Origin: an uncultured Clostridia bacterium
Lineage (GTDB): Bacteria; Bacillota; Clostridia; Christensenellales; UBA1242
NCBI GenBank assembly: GCA_944383945.1
Contig: CALWRL010000026.1
Location: 1 to 8,726 of the forward strand
Reading direction: 5' to 3'
Length of the DNA: 8,726 bases
The notes beneath the pieces are model-generated. The model was given only the letters and a program-made list of their open reading frames with translations, was not told the origin of the DNA and ran no database searches. Position numbers and translations under genes: made by a program. This document shows positions 1-5,828 of this stretch, piece after piece (position 1 is the first letter of the stretch; every line of letters starts with the position of its first letter).

Positions 1-461
1 TAGCTAAAGCATCTGATGCAATAATTATTGCTTTCAATGTTAAAACAGGGCCAAAAGCCTTGACATTAGCAAAAACTGAAAAGGTTGAAATAAAAAATTA
101 TTCTGTTATTTATCAAGTTGTTGACGATTTAACAGCAGCAATCAATGGAATGAAAACTGTTAAATACCAACAAGTTGTTATTGGGCATGCTGAAGTTAGA
201 GCAATGTTTAAACTTTCATCTGCTGGATTTATTGTTGGTTCTTACATTACAGATGGAAAAGCAACAAGAAATTGTTTTGCAAAAGTATATAGAGGCGATG
301 AATTGATTTGCGAAACACAAGTTGAAAGCCTTAAAATTGTAAAAGATGATAAATCGGAAGTTTTAAAAGGTTTTGAATGTGGAATTAAACTTAAAGATGG
401 AAATCTTGTTAAAGTTGATGATAAAATGGAATTTTACATTAACGAACCAATAAAAGACTAA
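1..461 (+). CDS. infB: Translation initiation factor IF-2, C-terminal part (5' end outside window)
   Basis: The reading frame is already open at base 3 and runs 152 codons to TAA at 459-461, so the start lies upstream. IF2 is the GTPase that places fMet-tRNA on the 30S subunit and promotes subunit joining. What is present is the end of domain III and the whole C-terminal region: the SDAIIIAFNV segment, a helical IYQVVDDLTAAINGM linker, a VVIGHAEVRAMFKLS strand region, then the C2 beta-barrel that binds fMet-tRNA (GSYITDGKA, ESLKIVKDDKSEV, KGFECGIKL). The match to the IF2 family is continuous to the last residues. The family usually has Cys in the G-C-Y-V-T-D-G turn; here it is Ser (codon 239-241), while the Cys of the ECG turn is kept. 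rbfA follows after 10 bases, the usual infB-rbfA order, so the two are probably cotranscribed. The GTPase domain cannot be judged from this window. Confidence 0.95.
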   Translation, partial: AKASDAIIIAFNVKTGPKALTLAKTEKVEIKNYSVIYQVVDDLTAAINGMKTVKYQQVVIGHAEVRAMFKLSSAGFIVGSYITDGKATRNCFAKVYRGDELICETQVESLKIVKDDKSEVLKGFECGIKLKDGNLVKVDDKMEFYINEPIKD

Positions 462-471
462 GGGGCGAAAA

Positions 472-813
472 ATGAAATTCAGAATGGAAAGAATTAATTT
501 AGAAATTAAAAATGATATTTCAAAAATAATTTCTAATATGAACAATTCTAAACTTGAAGGGAAATTTATAACAATTTCAGAAGTTAAAACTTCGCCAGAT
601 TTGTATTACAGCAGAGTTTCAATTTCAATTTTAGGGAATGAAAACGAAACAAAAGAAGTTGTTAAAATTTTAAATCAATCTAAGGGTTACATTAAAAAAG
701 AACTTGCGAAACTTTTAAAAATTAAAAGAATTCCAGATTTAGAATTTGTTGTTGATTTTTTTGAACAAAACGCAGCCAAAATTGATGAATTATTTGAAAA
801 AATAAAAAAATAA
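472..813 (+). CDS. rbfA: Ribosome-binding factor A
   Basis: A 113-residue protein, close to the usual RbfA length. RbfA is a KH-like protein that binds the immature 30S subunit and helps late 16S rRNA maturation, including the 5' helix. The visible hallmarks are the N-terminal RINLEIKNDISKII helix, the SEVKTSPDLYYSRVSISI strand region, the helix-kink-helix around NQSKGYIKKELAKLL, and the closing strand and helix IPDLEFVVDFFEQNAAKIDELF. The ATG at 472 is preceded by a weak purine-rich site (AGGGGCG, 461-467). An in-frame ATG at 484 would also keep the conserved core, so the first four residues are the least certain part. The gene lies 10 bases after infB and is followed at once by a terminator, so truB and ribF, which often follow rbfA in Bacillota, are not part of this unit. 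Confidence 0.93.
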   Translation: MKFRMERINLEIKNDISKIISNMNNSKLEGKFITISEVKTSPDLYYSRVSISILGNENETKEVVKILNQSKGYIKKELAKLLKIKRIPDLEFVVDFFEQNAAKIDELFEKIKK

Positions 814-839
814 CGGGTTTATAATCTCGTTATTTTTTT
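804..839 (+). terminator. Intrinsic terminator of infB-rbfA, overlapping the rbfA stop codon
   Basis: The arm at 804-817 pairs with 826-839 (14 pairs including one G-U) around the 8-base loop TTTATAAT. The core pairs are AACGGG with CTCGTT, and the flanks are A7 and T7. The TAA stop of rbfA (811-813) lies inside the left arm, so a ribosome reaching the stop would cover the hairpin. Confidence 0.88.
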
Positions 840-879
840 GTATTTGTATATAAAATAAAATTTTTCAAAAAATATTTTT

Positions 880-2493
880 ATGCAAGAAAGAGTAAAAAAT
901 GATAACAAATTTGCAAAAGGTGCAATTGTTTTATTAATTGGGGGATTGGTTTGCAAATTTTTAGGTGCAGTTTATAGAATTCCTTTATCTAATATTTTAG
1001 GGCCAGAAGGAATTGGAATATATCAATTAATATTCCCAGTTTTTTCGTTGTTTTTAATTTTTGCAAGTGGGGGAATACCAATTTCTCTTTCAAAACTTGT
1101 TGCCCAGTGTAGAGCAAATGGCGAAACAAAACGAGCAAAAAGATTTTTGTTTCAATCAATTATACTACTTTTTGTTGTTTCAGTTGTTTTTTCTGTTATT
1201 TTTTTAGTTTTTGGAGATGCACTAGCAAAATTTCAAGGAAACGAAAAGGCAGGGCTTGGTTACATAGGAGCGGCTTTGGCAATTGTTTTTGCCAGTGTGT
1301 TGACCGGTTTTAGAGGATATTTTCAAGGCTATCAAAACATGTTGCCAACAGCTTTTTCGCAAATTATAGAGCAGCTTTTAAAACTTGTTTTGGGGCTTAG
1401 TTTTGCTTTTCTTTTGATTAAAAATGGCCCGAGTTATGGCGTTTTAGGGGCTATGGTTGGAATTGCAATAAGTGAGCTAGTTTCGCTTGTTTACCTTATT
1501 GTTGTTTACATAGTAAAAAGAAAAAAGTATGTTGTTTTAGAAAAAGAAACAAAAAATAATTTTTTTACAGATTTTAAAATTTTAATAAAACAAACCCTTC
1601 CAATAACATTAAATTCATTAATTCTTCCTTTAATTTTAGCTGTTGACAGTTTTTTGATTGTTAATTTATTAAAATCAACGGGAATCTCCGGCCCTTCAGC
1701 AACTCAAATGTTTGGTGTTTATTCGGGAATGGTTAATTCTCTTATTAATTTTCCAACAATTGTTTCGATGGCGCTTGCTGTTAGCCTTGTTCCTGCAATA
1801 TCATATAATCGTGAAAATGATAACAGCTCATCAATTAATTCGGTTTTTAAAATAGTTTTTTACATATCTTTACCATGTATTTTAATTTATAGTGTGTTTT
1901 CTAATGAAATAATTTCAATATTGTATCCAACTGCAACAAGCGGAAATTTACTTGAACTTGGTTCGCTTCTTTTAAAAATTAGTTCAATAAACATTTTTTA
2001 CATTTCTTTGTTGCAAATATCAACAGCAATTTTGCAGGCAAAAGGCAAAAGCGTTGTTGCATTAATTAATTTAACAATTTCGGGTGTTATTAAAATTATT
2101 TTAACATTGCTTTTTGTTTCTGGACAATTTGGAATTTACGGCGCTGCAATAGCATCTATAATGTGTTATGCAATAGCTTCGGGATTAAACATTATCTTTT
2201 TAAAAGATTTAATTAAATTAAAATTAAAAATAAAACCTATTTTATACATATTTTTAAATTCATTTATTATAATTGGAATTTCTATTGGATTAAACTATTT
2301 ATTTAATTTACAATTTTCTAAATTAACTTCATTAATTATTTCAATTATTTTTGCTGGATTATTTTACTTATTTTTATCAATTATTTTTCCAATATTTGAC
2401 GAAGATGAAATTAATAGAATTCCTTTTGGGAAAAAAATTAATATTTTACGAAAAAAAACAAATAAATTTTTTAAAATTAAAAAGAATATTTAG
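880..2493 (+). CDS. SpoVB/MurJ-like polysaccharide or lipid flippase (MATE/MOP superfamily)
   Basis: A 537-residue, very hydrophobic protein with about 14 membrane segments, the size typical of the SpoVB/YtgP group of the MOP exporter superfamily. Members move lipid-linked cell-wall or polysaccharide precursors across the membrane; B. subtilis has several paralogues, including SpoVB (spore cortex) and YtgP/MurJ (lipid II). The diagnostic part is the N terminus, residues 21-49: GGLVCKFLGAVYRIPL followed by LGPEGIGIYQ, then SGGIPISLSK. A second half with the same fold follows from about residue 230 (KQTLPITLNS). The C terminus is a Lys-rich cytoplasmic tail. Which paralogue this is cannot be decided from the window, so no gene symbol is given. 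The ATG at 880 has no Shine-Dalgarno site. A TATAAAAT stretch at 849-856, or a poorer TTGTAT(844)/AAAAAT(868) pair, could be its promoter. The stop is TAG, the only one in the window. Confidence 0.88.
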   Translation: MQERVKNDNKFAKGAIVLLIGGLVCKFLGAVYRIPLSNILGPEGIGIYQLIFPVFSLFLIFASGGIPISLSKLVAQCRANGETKRAKRFLFQSIILLFVVSVVFSVIFLVFGDALAKFQGNEKAGLGYIGAALAIVFASVLTGFRGYFQGYQNMLPTAFSQIIEQLLKLVLGLSFAFLLIKNGPSYGVLGAMVGIAISELVSLVYLIVVYIVKRKKYVVLEKETKNNFFTDFKILIKQTLPITLNSLILPLILAVDSFLIVNLLKSTGISGPSATQMFGVYSGMVNSLINFPTIVSMALAVSLVPAISYNRENDNSSSINSVFKIVFYISLPCILIYSVFSNEIISILYPTATSGNLLELGSLLLKISSINIFYISLLQISTAILQAKGKSVVALINLTISGVIKIILTLLFVSGQFGIYGAAIASIMCYAIASGLNIIFLKDLIKLKLKIKPILYIFLNSFIIIGISIGLNYLFNLQFSKLTSLIISIIFAGLFYLFLSIIFPIFDEDEINRIPFGKKINILRKKTNKFFKIKKNI

Positions 2494-2515
2494 ATAAATT
2501 TAAATAGATTCAATT

Positions 2516-2558
2516 AAAAAATTTTAAATAAAAATTATATTTTATTTAAAAATTTTTT
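2516..2558 (+). terminator. G/C-free inverted repeat ending in T6, probable terminator of the flippase gene
   Basis: The left arm 2516-2533 (A6 T4 AAAT A4) is complementary to the right arm 2540-2558 (T4 ATTT A5 T6), giving 18 pairs with a single bulged A and a 6-base loop. Every base in the stem is A or T. It ends in six T and lies 23 bases after the TAG stop. The symmetry would let it act from either direction. Its weak pairing energy makes strong termination uncertain. Confidence 0.5.
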
Positions 2559-2561
2559 GGC

Positions 2562-2567
2562 AATAAT
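2562..2567 (+). promoter_or_regulatory. Possible -10 element for the HU gene
   Basis: AATAAT lies 6 bases before the HU start codon, the same geometry as the -10 boxes of prfB and dus. No good -35 box is seen at 16-18 bases upstream, where the A/T inverted repeat lies. Support is weak and rests mainly on the absence of a ribosome site. Confidence 0.3.
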
Positions 2568-2573
2568 TTAAAT

Positions 2574-2846
2574 ATGAATAAAAATGAATTGATTGAGTTT
2601 GTTTCTAGACGCTCGAAATTATCTAAAAAAGATTGTTTAAATTGTTTAAACGCAATAACGGAATTAATTGGCGAAGTTTTGAAAAGAGGAGATGAAGTTA
2701 GAATTTGCGGGTTTGGAAAATTTGAGCCTAAAATTAGACATGAACGAAAAGGAATTAATCCGCAAACTTTGGAAGAAATAACAATTAAACAAAAACTTGT
2801 TGCTAATTTTAAAAGTTTTGAAAAATTTGATGAAAAACTTAAATAA
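2574..2846 (+). CDS. hup: HU-family DNA-binding protein (divergent)
   Basis: A 90-residue protein, the usual length of HU. HU dimers bend and compact DNA by inserting a beta-arm into the minor groove. The N-terminal MNKNELIEFVSRRSKLSKKD helix pair, the ICGFGKF turn (residues 44-50) and INPQT with Pro63, the DNA-intercalating proline, are all present and aligned in position. The part after residue 70 departs from the family: the usual K-V-P-A-F-K-A/P-G-K segment reads KLVANFKSFEKF, losing the proline and glycine. Three Cys are present (21, 24 and 45), unusual because most HU proteins have none; 21 and 24 form a CxxC in the second helix. The start is set by alignment to HU, since there is no ribosome site before the ATG. 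The gene is followed two bases after its stop by the dus promoter. It may be a second, specialised HU rather than the main one. Confidence 0.88.
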   Translation: MNKNELIEFVSRRSKLSKKDCLNCLNAITELIGEVLKRGDEVRICGFGKFEPKIRHERKGINPQTLEEITIKQKLVANFKSFEKFDEKLK

Positions 2847-2848
2847 TC

Positions 2849-2877
2849 TTGACATTAATTCAATTAATATTTAAACT
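2849..2877 (+). promoter_or_regulatory. Sigma-A type promoter of dus, predicted start at the ATG
   Basis: A perfect -35 box TTGACA (2849-2854), a 17-base spacer and TAAACT (2872-2877, four of six -10 consensus bases). Transcription would begin about 7 bases later, at 2884-2886, which coincides with the dus ATG at 2886. The -35 starts two bases after the HU stop codon. Confidence 0.65.
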
Positions 2878-2885
2878 TAATTTTG

Positions 2886-3980
2886 ATGAAAATTGGAAAT
2901 GTTCAGGTTAACAATAAGTTATTTTTAGCGCCAATGGCAGGAGTTACAGATGTTGGATTTAGAGCCATTGCAAGTTTTTTTGGAGCAGAAATAACTTACA
3001 CAGAGATGGTTAGCGCAAAGGGGCTTATTTATGGAAAGGGAAAGGCTTTGTCCAATTCTGTAAATTCAAAATTTTTAAAAGAAAACCCAAAGTTTGCACA
3101 GAATAAATCGGCTTGGCTTTTGCTTAATGAACAAAATGATAAAATTAAAGCGGTTCAAATTTTTGGTTCAGATTCTAAATTTATGGCAAAGGCTTGTGAA
3201 GATGAATTATTAGATGATTTTGACATAATAGACATTAACATGGGGTGTCCTGCTCCTAAAATAATAAAGAACGGAGAAGGAAGTGCTTTAATGGAAAATT
3301 TAGACCTTGCGCAAGAAATTATTGTTTCTTGTTGCAAAGTTTCAAAAAGACCTGTTACTGTTAAATTCAGAAAAGGTTTTAAACAAGATAATGCCGTTTT
3401 ATTTGCTAAAATGTGCGAACAAGCTGGTGCTAGCGCAATAACAATTCATGCACGGCTGATGACACAAGGATATAGCGGAGTTGTTGATTATGAAACAATT
3501 AAGAAAGTTAAAGAATGTGTTTCAATTCCTGTTTTTGGAAGCGGAGATGTTAAAGATAAAGAAAGTTTGAAGAAGATGCTTGAAACAAATGTTGATGGTG
3601 TTTTAATTGGAAGGGCAAGTTTTGGCAATTTAGAAATATTCAAACAATTAAATGAATTTGTTAAAAATGCCGAACCAGTTTCTATGGTTTCGTTTGTAAC
3701 AAAAGACAATTTTTTTAGCGATGTTTTAACGCAAGACGACTTAAAAAATCTTGAAAATAATGAAAAATATGTAAAATACATATGTGCAAAAAAACATATT
3801 TCAATTTTAAGGAAATATTTTAGTGAAAGCTACATAGTTAAATATATGAGAAAACACATGCTTTGGTATGCGGGTTGTTTTAAAAATCCTTTATTAAAAC
3901 AAGAAATTGCAAAAAGTGAAAATTTAGACTACTCGTTAAAAATTTTAAAAGAACTTATTTTAAGTGATAAGCAATCTTAA
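2886..3980 (+). CDS. dusB: tRNA-dihydrouridine synthase, DusB/Nifr3 type
   Basis: A flavin enzyme that reduces uridines of the tRNA D-loop (or related sites) to dihydrouridine with NAD(P)H. The protein has 364 residues counted from ATG 2886; a TTG just before it (2883) extends the frame by one codon but is a poorer start. The FMN-binding TIM barrel is plain: APMAGVTD (15-22), VQIFGSD, DINMGCPAPK with catalytic Cys121, VTVKFRKGF with Lys160, ITIHAR with His188 and Arg190, the phosphate loop FGSGD (217-221), and IGRA ending at 244. The C-terminal helical tRNA-recognition domain follows. The usual Asn of the N-G-D loop is Ser219. About 15-20 extra residues lie between KGLIYG and VQIFG, moving the Cys later than usual, and a further charged insertion lies around residues 260-300. 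There is no ribosome site; see the promoter before it. Which tRNA uridine it modifies cannot be told from sequence. Confidence 0.92.
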   Translation: MKIGNVQVNNKLFLAPMAGVTDVGFRAIASFFGAEITYTEMVSAKGLIYGKGKALSNSVNSKFLKENPKFAQNKSAWLLLNEQNDKIKAVQIFGSDSKFMAKACEDELLDDFDIIDINMGCPAPKIIKNGEGSALMENLDLAQEIIVSCCKVSKRPVTVKFRKGFKQDNAVLFAKMCEQAGASAITIHARLMTQGYSGVVDYETIKKVKECVSIPVFGSGDVKDKESLKKMLETNVDGVLIGRASFGNLEIFKQLNEFVKNAEPVSMVSFVTKDNFFSDVLTQDDLKNLENNEKYVKYICAKKHISILRKYFSESYIVKYMRKHMLWYAGCFKNPLLKQEIAKSENLDYSLKILKELILSDKQS

Positions 3981-3984
3981 AATT

Positions 3985-4011
3985 AAACTGTTCTAAATGA
4001 ACAGTTTTTTT
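3985..4011 (+). terminator. Intrinsic terminator of dus
   Basis: AAACTGTTC (3985-3993) pairs perfectly with GAACAGTTT (3999-4007) around the loop TAAAT, followed by a T tract to 4011. It starts four bases after the dus stop codon. Confidence 0.9.
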
Positions 4012-4042
4012 AATATATATAAAATGAAAAGACGGAGGAGTT

Positions 4043-4495
4043 ATGAAGTTTAAGGCAATAAAATTAAAAAAACAAAACAAGGCGGAAAAGATAAAGGAGC
4101 TTAAAGAAAATGATAATTCACCAAAAGTTTGGGTTAATGTTTTAAAAGGAAGTTTGGTTGCTTTGTCGGTTTCGCTTGTTGGAATATTAATTTTTGCTTT
4201 CTTTATTAAATATGTTGCTGTTCCAACGGAGGCAATTAAACCAATTAATCAAGTTATTAAGGCAATAAGTTTGCTTGTTGGAGCTTTTGTTGCACTTAGA
4301 AAAGTTGATCAAATGGGTTTAATAAACGGACTTTTAATAGGGCTTTCTTACACTATTTTAGCATTTTTAGTTTTTTCAATTTTAGATGGAAATTTTGAGT
4401 TTTCTAAAAGCCTTGTTAACGACCTTTTGTTTGGCGGATTAATTGGTGGAATTTGCGGAATTATATCGGTTAATTTTAGAAAAAAAACAAAATAA
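4043..4495 (+). CDS. TIGR04086/DUF3792-type small membrane protein
   Basis: A 150-residue protein with a Lys-rich, probably cytoplasmic N terminus (residues 1-28) and four predicted membrane helices at about 36-58, 68-86, 92-114 and 124-144, ending in a positive RKKTK tail. The layout and the motifs KGSLVALSVSLVG, GAFVALRKVDQMGLINGLLIG and GGLIGGICG resemble the TIGR04086 (YrzE-like) family of Bacillota, whose function is unknown. There is no catalytic motif to read a role from. The ATG at 4043 has the strong ribosome site GGAGG at 4034-4038. A TATATATAAAAT stretch at 4014-4025 could be the -10 region, but no good -35 is seen. The gene is bounded by terminators on both sides, so it appears to be monocistronic. 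The family call rests on resemblance by eye. Confidence 0.75.
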   Translation: MKFKAIKLKKQNKAEKIKELKENDNSPKVWVNVLKGSLVALSVSLVGILIFAFFIKYVAVPTEAIKPINQVIKAISLLVGAFVALRKVDQMGLINGLLIGLSYTILAFLVFSILDGNFEFSKSLVNDLLFGGLIGGICGIISVNFRKKTK

Positions 4496-4510
4496 CTTAA
4501 ATCAAATTTA

Positions 4511-4535
4511 AAAACAGGATAATTCCTGTTTTTTT
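4511..4535 (+). terminator. Intrinsic terminator of the small membrane-protein gene
   Basis: AAAACAGGA (4511-4519) pairs with TCCTGTTTT (4524-4532) around the loop TAAT, followed by T to 4535. The prfB -35 box begins three bases after the end of the T tract, so terminator and promoter are back to back. Confidence 0.9.
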
Positions 4536-4537
4536 GT

Positions 4538-4566
4538 TTGACATGATATTTCTTATTTAATATAAT
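4538..4566 (+). promoter_or_regulatory. Consensus sigma-A promoter of prfB, predicted start at the ATG
   Basis: A perfect TTGACA (4538-4543), exactly 17 bases, and a perfect TATAAT (4561-4566). The start of transcription is expected about 7 bases after the -10 box, at 4573-4574, and the prfB ATG is at 4574. The mRNA would therefore carry no untranslated leader. Confidence 0.85.
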
Positions 4567-4573
4567 TTTTTAC

Positions 4574-5684
4574 ATGATAGTTGAAAATGAAAAAATTAAA
4601 ATTAAAGAATTAGAAGAAGATTTTAACTTTATAAAGGAGTGTCTTTGACTTAGCTAAAATTAAAAATGAAATTGCATTGCTTAAAGTAGAGCAAGAAAAA
4701 GAAAATTTTTGGCTTGATAATGAAAATGTTTTAAAAGTTAACAAAAAATTAAAATTACTGGAATCAAAACTAGAAAAAGTTGTTTTTTATGAAAAAAAGT
4801 TTTTAGATGTTAAGGCACTTATTGAACTTGTTGAAATTGCCTCAGGAGATGATGAGGCTGAATTTTATTCGGAACTTAATAAGAGCATTAAACTTTTAGA
4901 AAGCGATTTAAATAAAATCCGTTTGGAAACATTGCTAAACGGCAAATACGATAACAACAATGCAATTTTAACAATTCATGCTGGTGCTGGCGGAACAGAG
5001 GCTCAGGATTGGGCTAATATGCTTTTTAGAATGTATACAATGTATGCGGATAAACAAAATTTTAAGGTTAAAGTTCTTAGTTCGTTAGATGGCGATGAAG
5101 CGGGAATTAAATCTATAACATTTTTAGTTAGCGGTGAAAATGCGTATGGATTTTTAAAAAGCGAAAAGGGAGTTCATAGGCTTGTTAGAATTTCTCCGTT
5201 TGATAGCAACGCAAGAAGACACACGAGTTTTGCAAGCGTTGAAGTTATGCCGGAAATAACAGAAGCAACAGATATTGTTATTAAGCCCGAAGATTTGAAG
5301 ATTGACACATACAGAAGTAGTGGAGCTGGTGGGCAACATGTTAATAAAACAGAAAGTGCAATAAGAATAACTCACATTCCAACAGGTTTTGTTGTTTCTT
5401 GCCAAACGGAAAGAAGCCAAATTCAAAACCGTGAAACATGTATGAAAATGCTTCTTTCAAAACTTGCACAAAAGCGTGAGGAAGAAGAACTTGAAAAACT
5501 TAATCAAATTAGGGGCGAGCTAAAAAAGATTGAATGGGGAAGTCAAATTCGTTCGTATGTTTTTCATCCTTACACAATGGTTAAAGACCACAGAACGAAC
5601 TATGAAACAAGCGATGTTTTTGGTGTTATGGACGGAGAGCTTGAAGAATTTATTAGTGTGTATTTAAAGATGAGTGCAACCTAA
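4574..5684 (+). CDS. prfB: Peptide chain release factor 2, with programmed +1 frameshift
   Basis: RF2 recognises UGA and UAA and triggers peptide release. Translation starts at ATG 4574, reads 24 codons and meets TGA at 4646-4648; a +1 shift skips T4646 and continues GAC-TTA-GCT from 4647 to the TAA at 5682-5684, giving 369 residues (join 4574-4645, 4647-5684). Joined this way the product has the RF2 codon-recognition tripeptide SPF at 207-209 and the catalytic GGQ at 252-254, within two residues of the E. coli positions. The HRLVRISPFDSNARRHTSF block and the ending GVMDGELEEFISVYLK are also typical. Without the shift only a 24-residue peptide would be made. Low RF2 slows reading of the TGA and raises the shift, so the protein controls its own level. 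The start has no ribosome site. The gene lies alone between a promoter and a terminator. Confidence 0.97.
4634..4649 (+). promoter_or_regulatory. RF2 programmed frameshift signal
   Basis: The internal SD-like AAGGAG (4634-4639), a three-base gap (TGT), the slippery codon CTT (4643-4645), the stop TGA (4646-4648) and a following C (4649). Order and spacing match the E. coli signal, where the SD element sits three bases before CUU-UGA-C. TGAC is the weak termination context that favours the shift. Confidence 0.96.
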
Positions 5685-5693
5685 AAAAATTGT

Positions 5694-5729
5694 AAAAAAC
5701 TTTTTATTAAAATTTAAAAAGTTTTTTTT
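5694..5729 (+). terminator. Probable A/T-rich intrinsic terminator of prfB
   Basis: AAAAAACTTTTT (5694-5705) pairs with AAAAAGTTTTTT (5716-5727) around a 10-base loop, followed by two more T. Only one C-G pair lies in the 12-pair stem. Its position ten bases after the prfB stop supports the call. Confidence 0.65.
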
Positions 5730-5738
5730 AAAATTGTT

Positions 5739-5766
5739 TTGATTATATTAAAGGTTGTTGTAAAAT
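5739..5766 (+). promoter_or_regulatory. Probable promoter of ppdK
   Basis: TTGATT (5739-5744), a 16-base spacer and TAAAAT (5761-5766, five of six consensus bases). Transcription would start near 5773 and leave a leader of about 56 bases before the ppdK ATG, in contrast to prfB and dus. Confidence 0.5.
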
Positions 5767-5773
5767 AAAAACC

Positions 5774-5804
5774 GTTTAAATCAACTTAAACTGCCATTAA
5801 GTTG
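5774..5804 (+). other. ppdK leader with two competing hairpins
   Basis: CAACTTAA (5782-5789) pairs perfectly with TTAAGTTG (5797-5804) around a 7-base loop. GTTTAA (5774-5779) can instead pair with TTAAAC (5786-5791), which uses part of the first stem, so the two cannot form together. The structure lies between the predicted start of transcription and the ribosome site at 5817. A regulatory role is inference only. Confidence 0.4.
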
Positions 5805-5828
5805 TAATAAAAAAATAGGAGGATAAAA

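Noticed and set aside
2883..2885. TTG as the start of dus
   Set aside because: The adjacent ATG at 2886 is a better start, matches the family N terminus (MKIG...) and coincides with the predicted transcription start.
3488..3781. A 97-codon open frame on the minus strand inside dus
   Set aside because: It lies wholly antisense to a well-conserved enzyme gene, has no ribosome site and shows no recognisable protein motif. Such frames are expected opposite AT-rich coding sequence.
4646..4648. TGA as evidence for a TGA=Trp code or for a prfB pseudogene
   Set aside because: Trp is encoded by TGG throughout, and the TGA sits in the exact RF2 frameshift context with intact protein on both sides.
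5774..5828. A riboswitch before ppdK
   Set aside because: The leader is only about 56 bases, and I recognise no conserved riboswitch core; only simple competing hairpins are visible.
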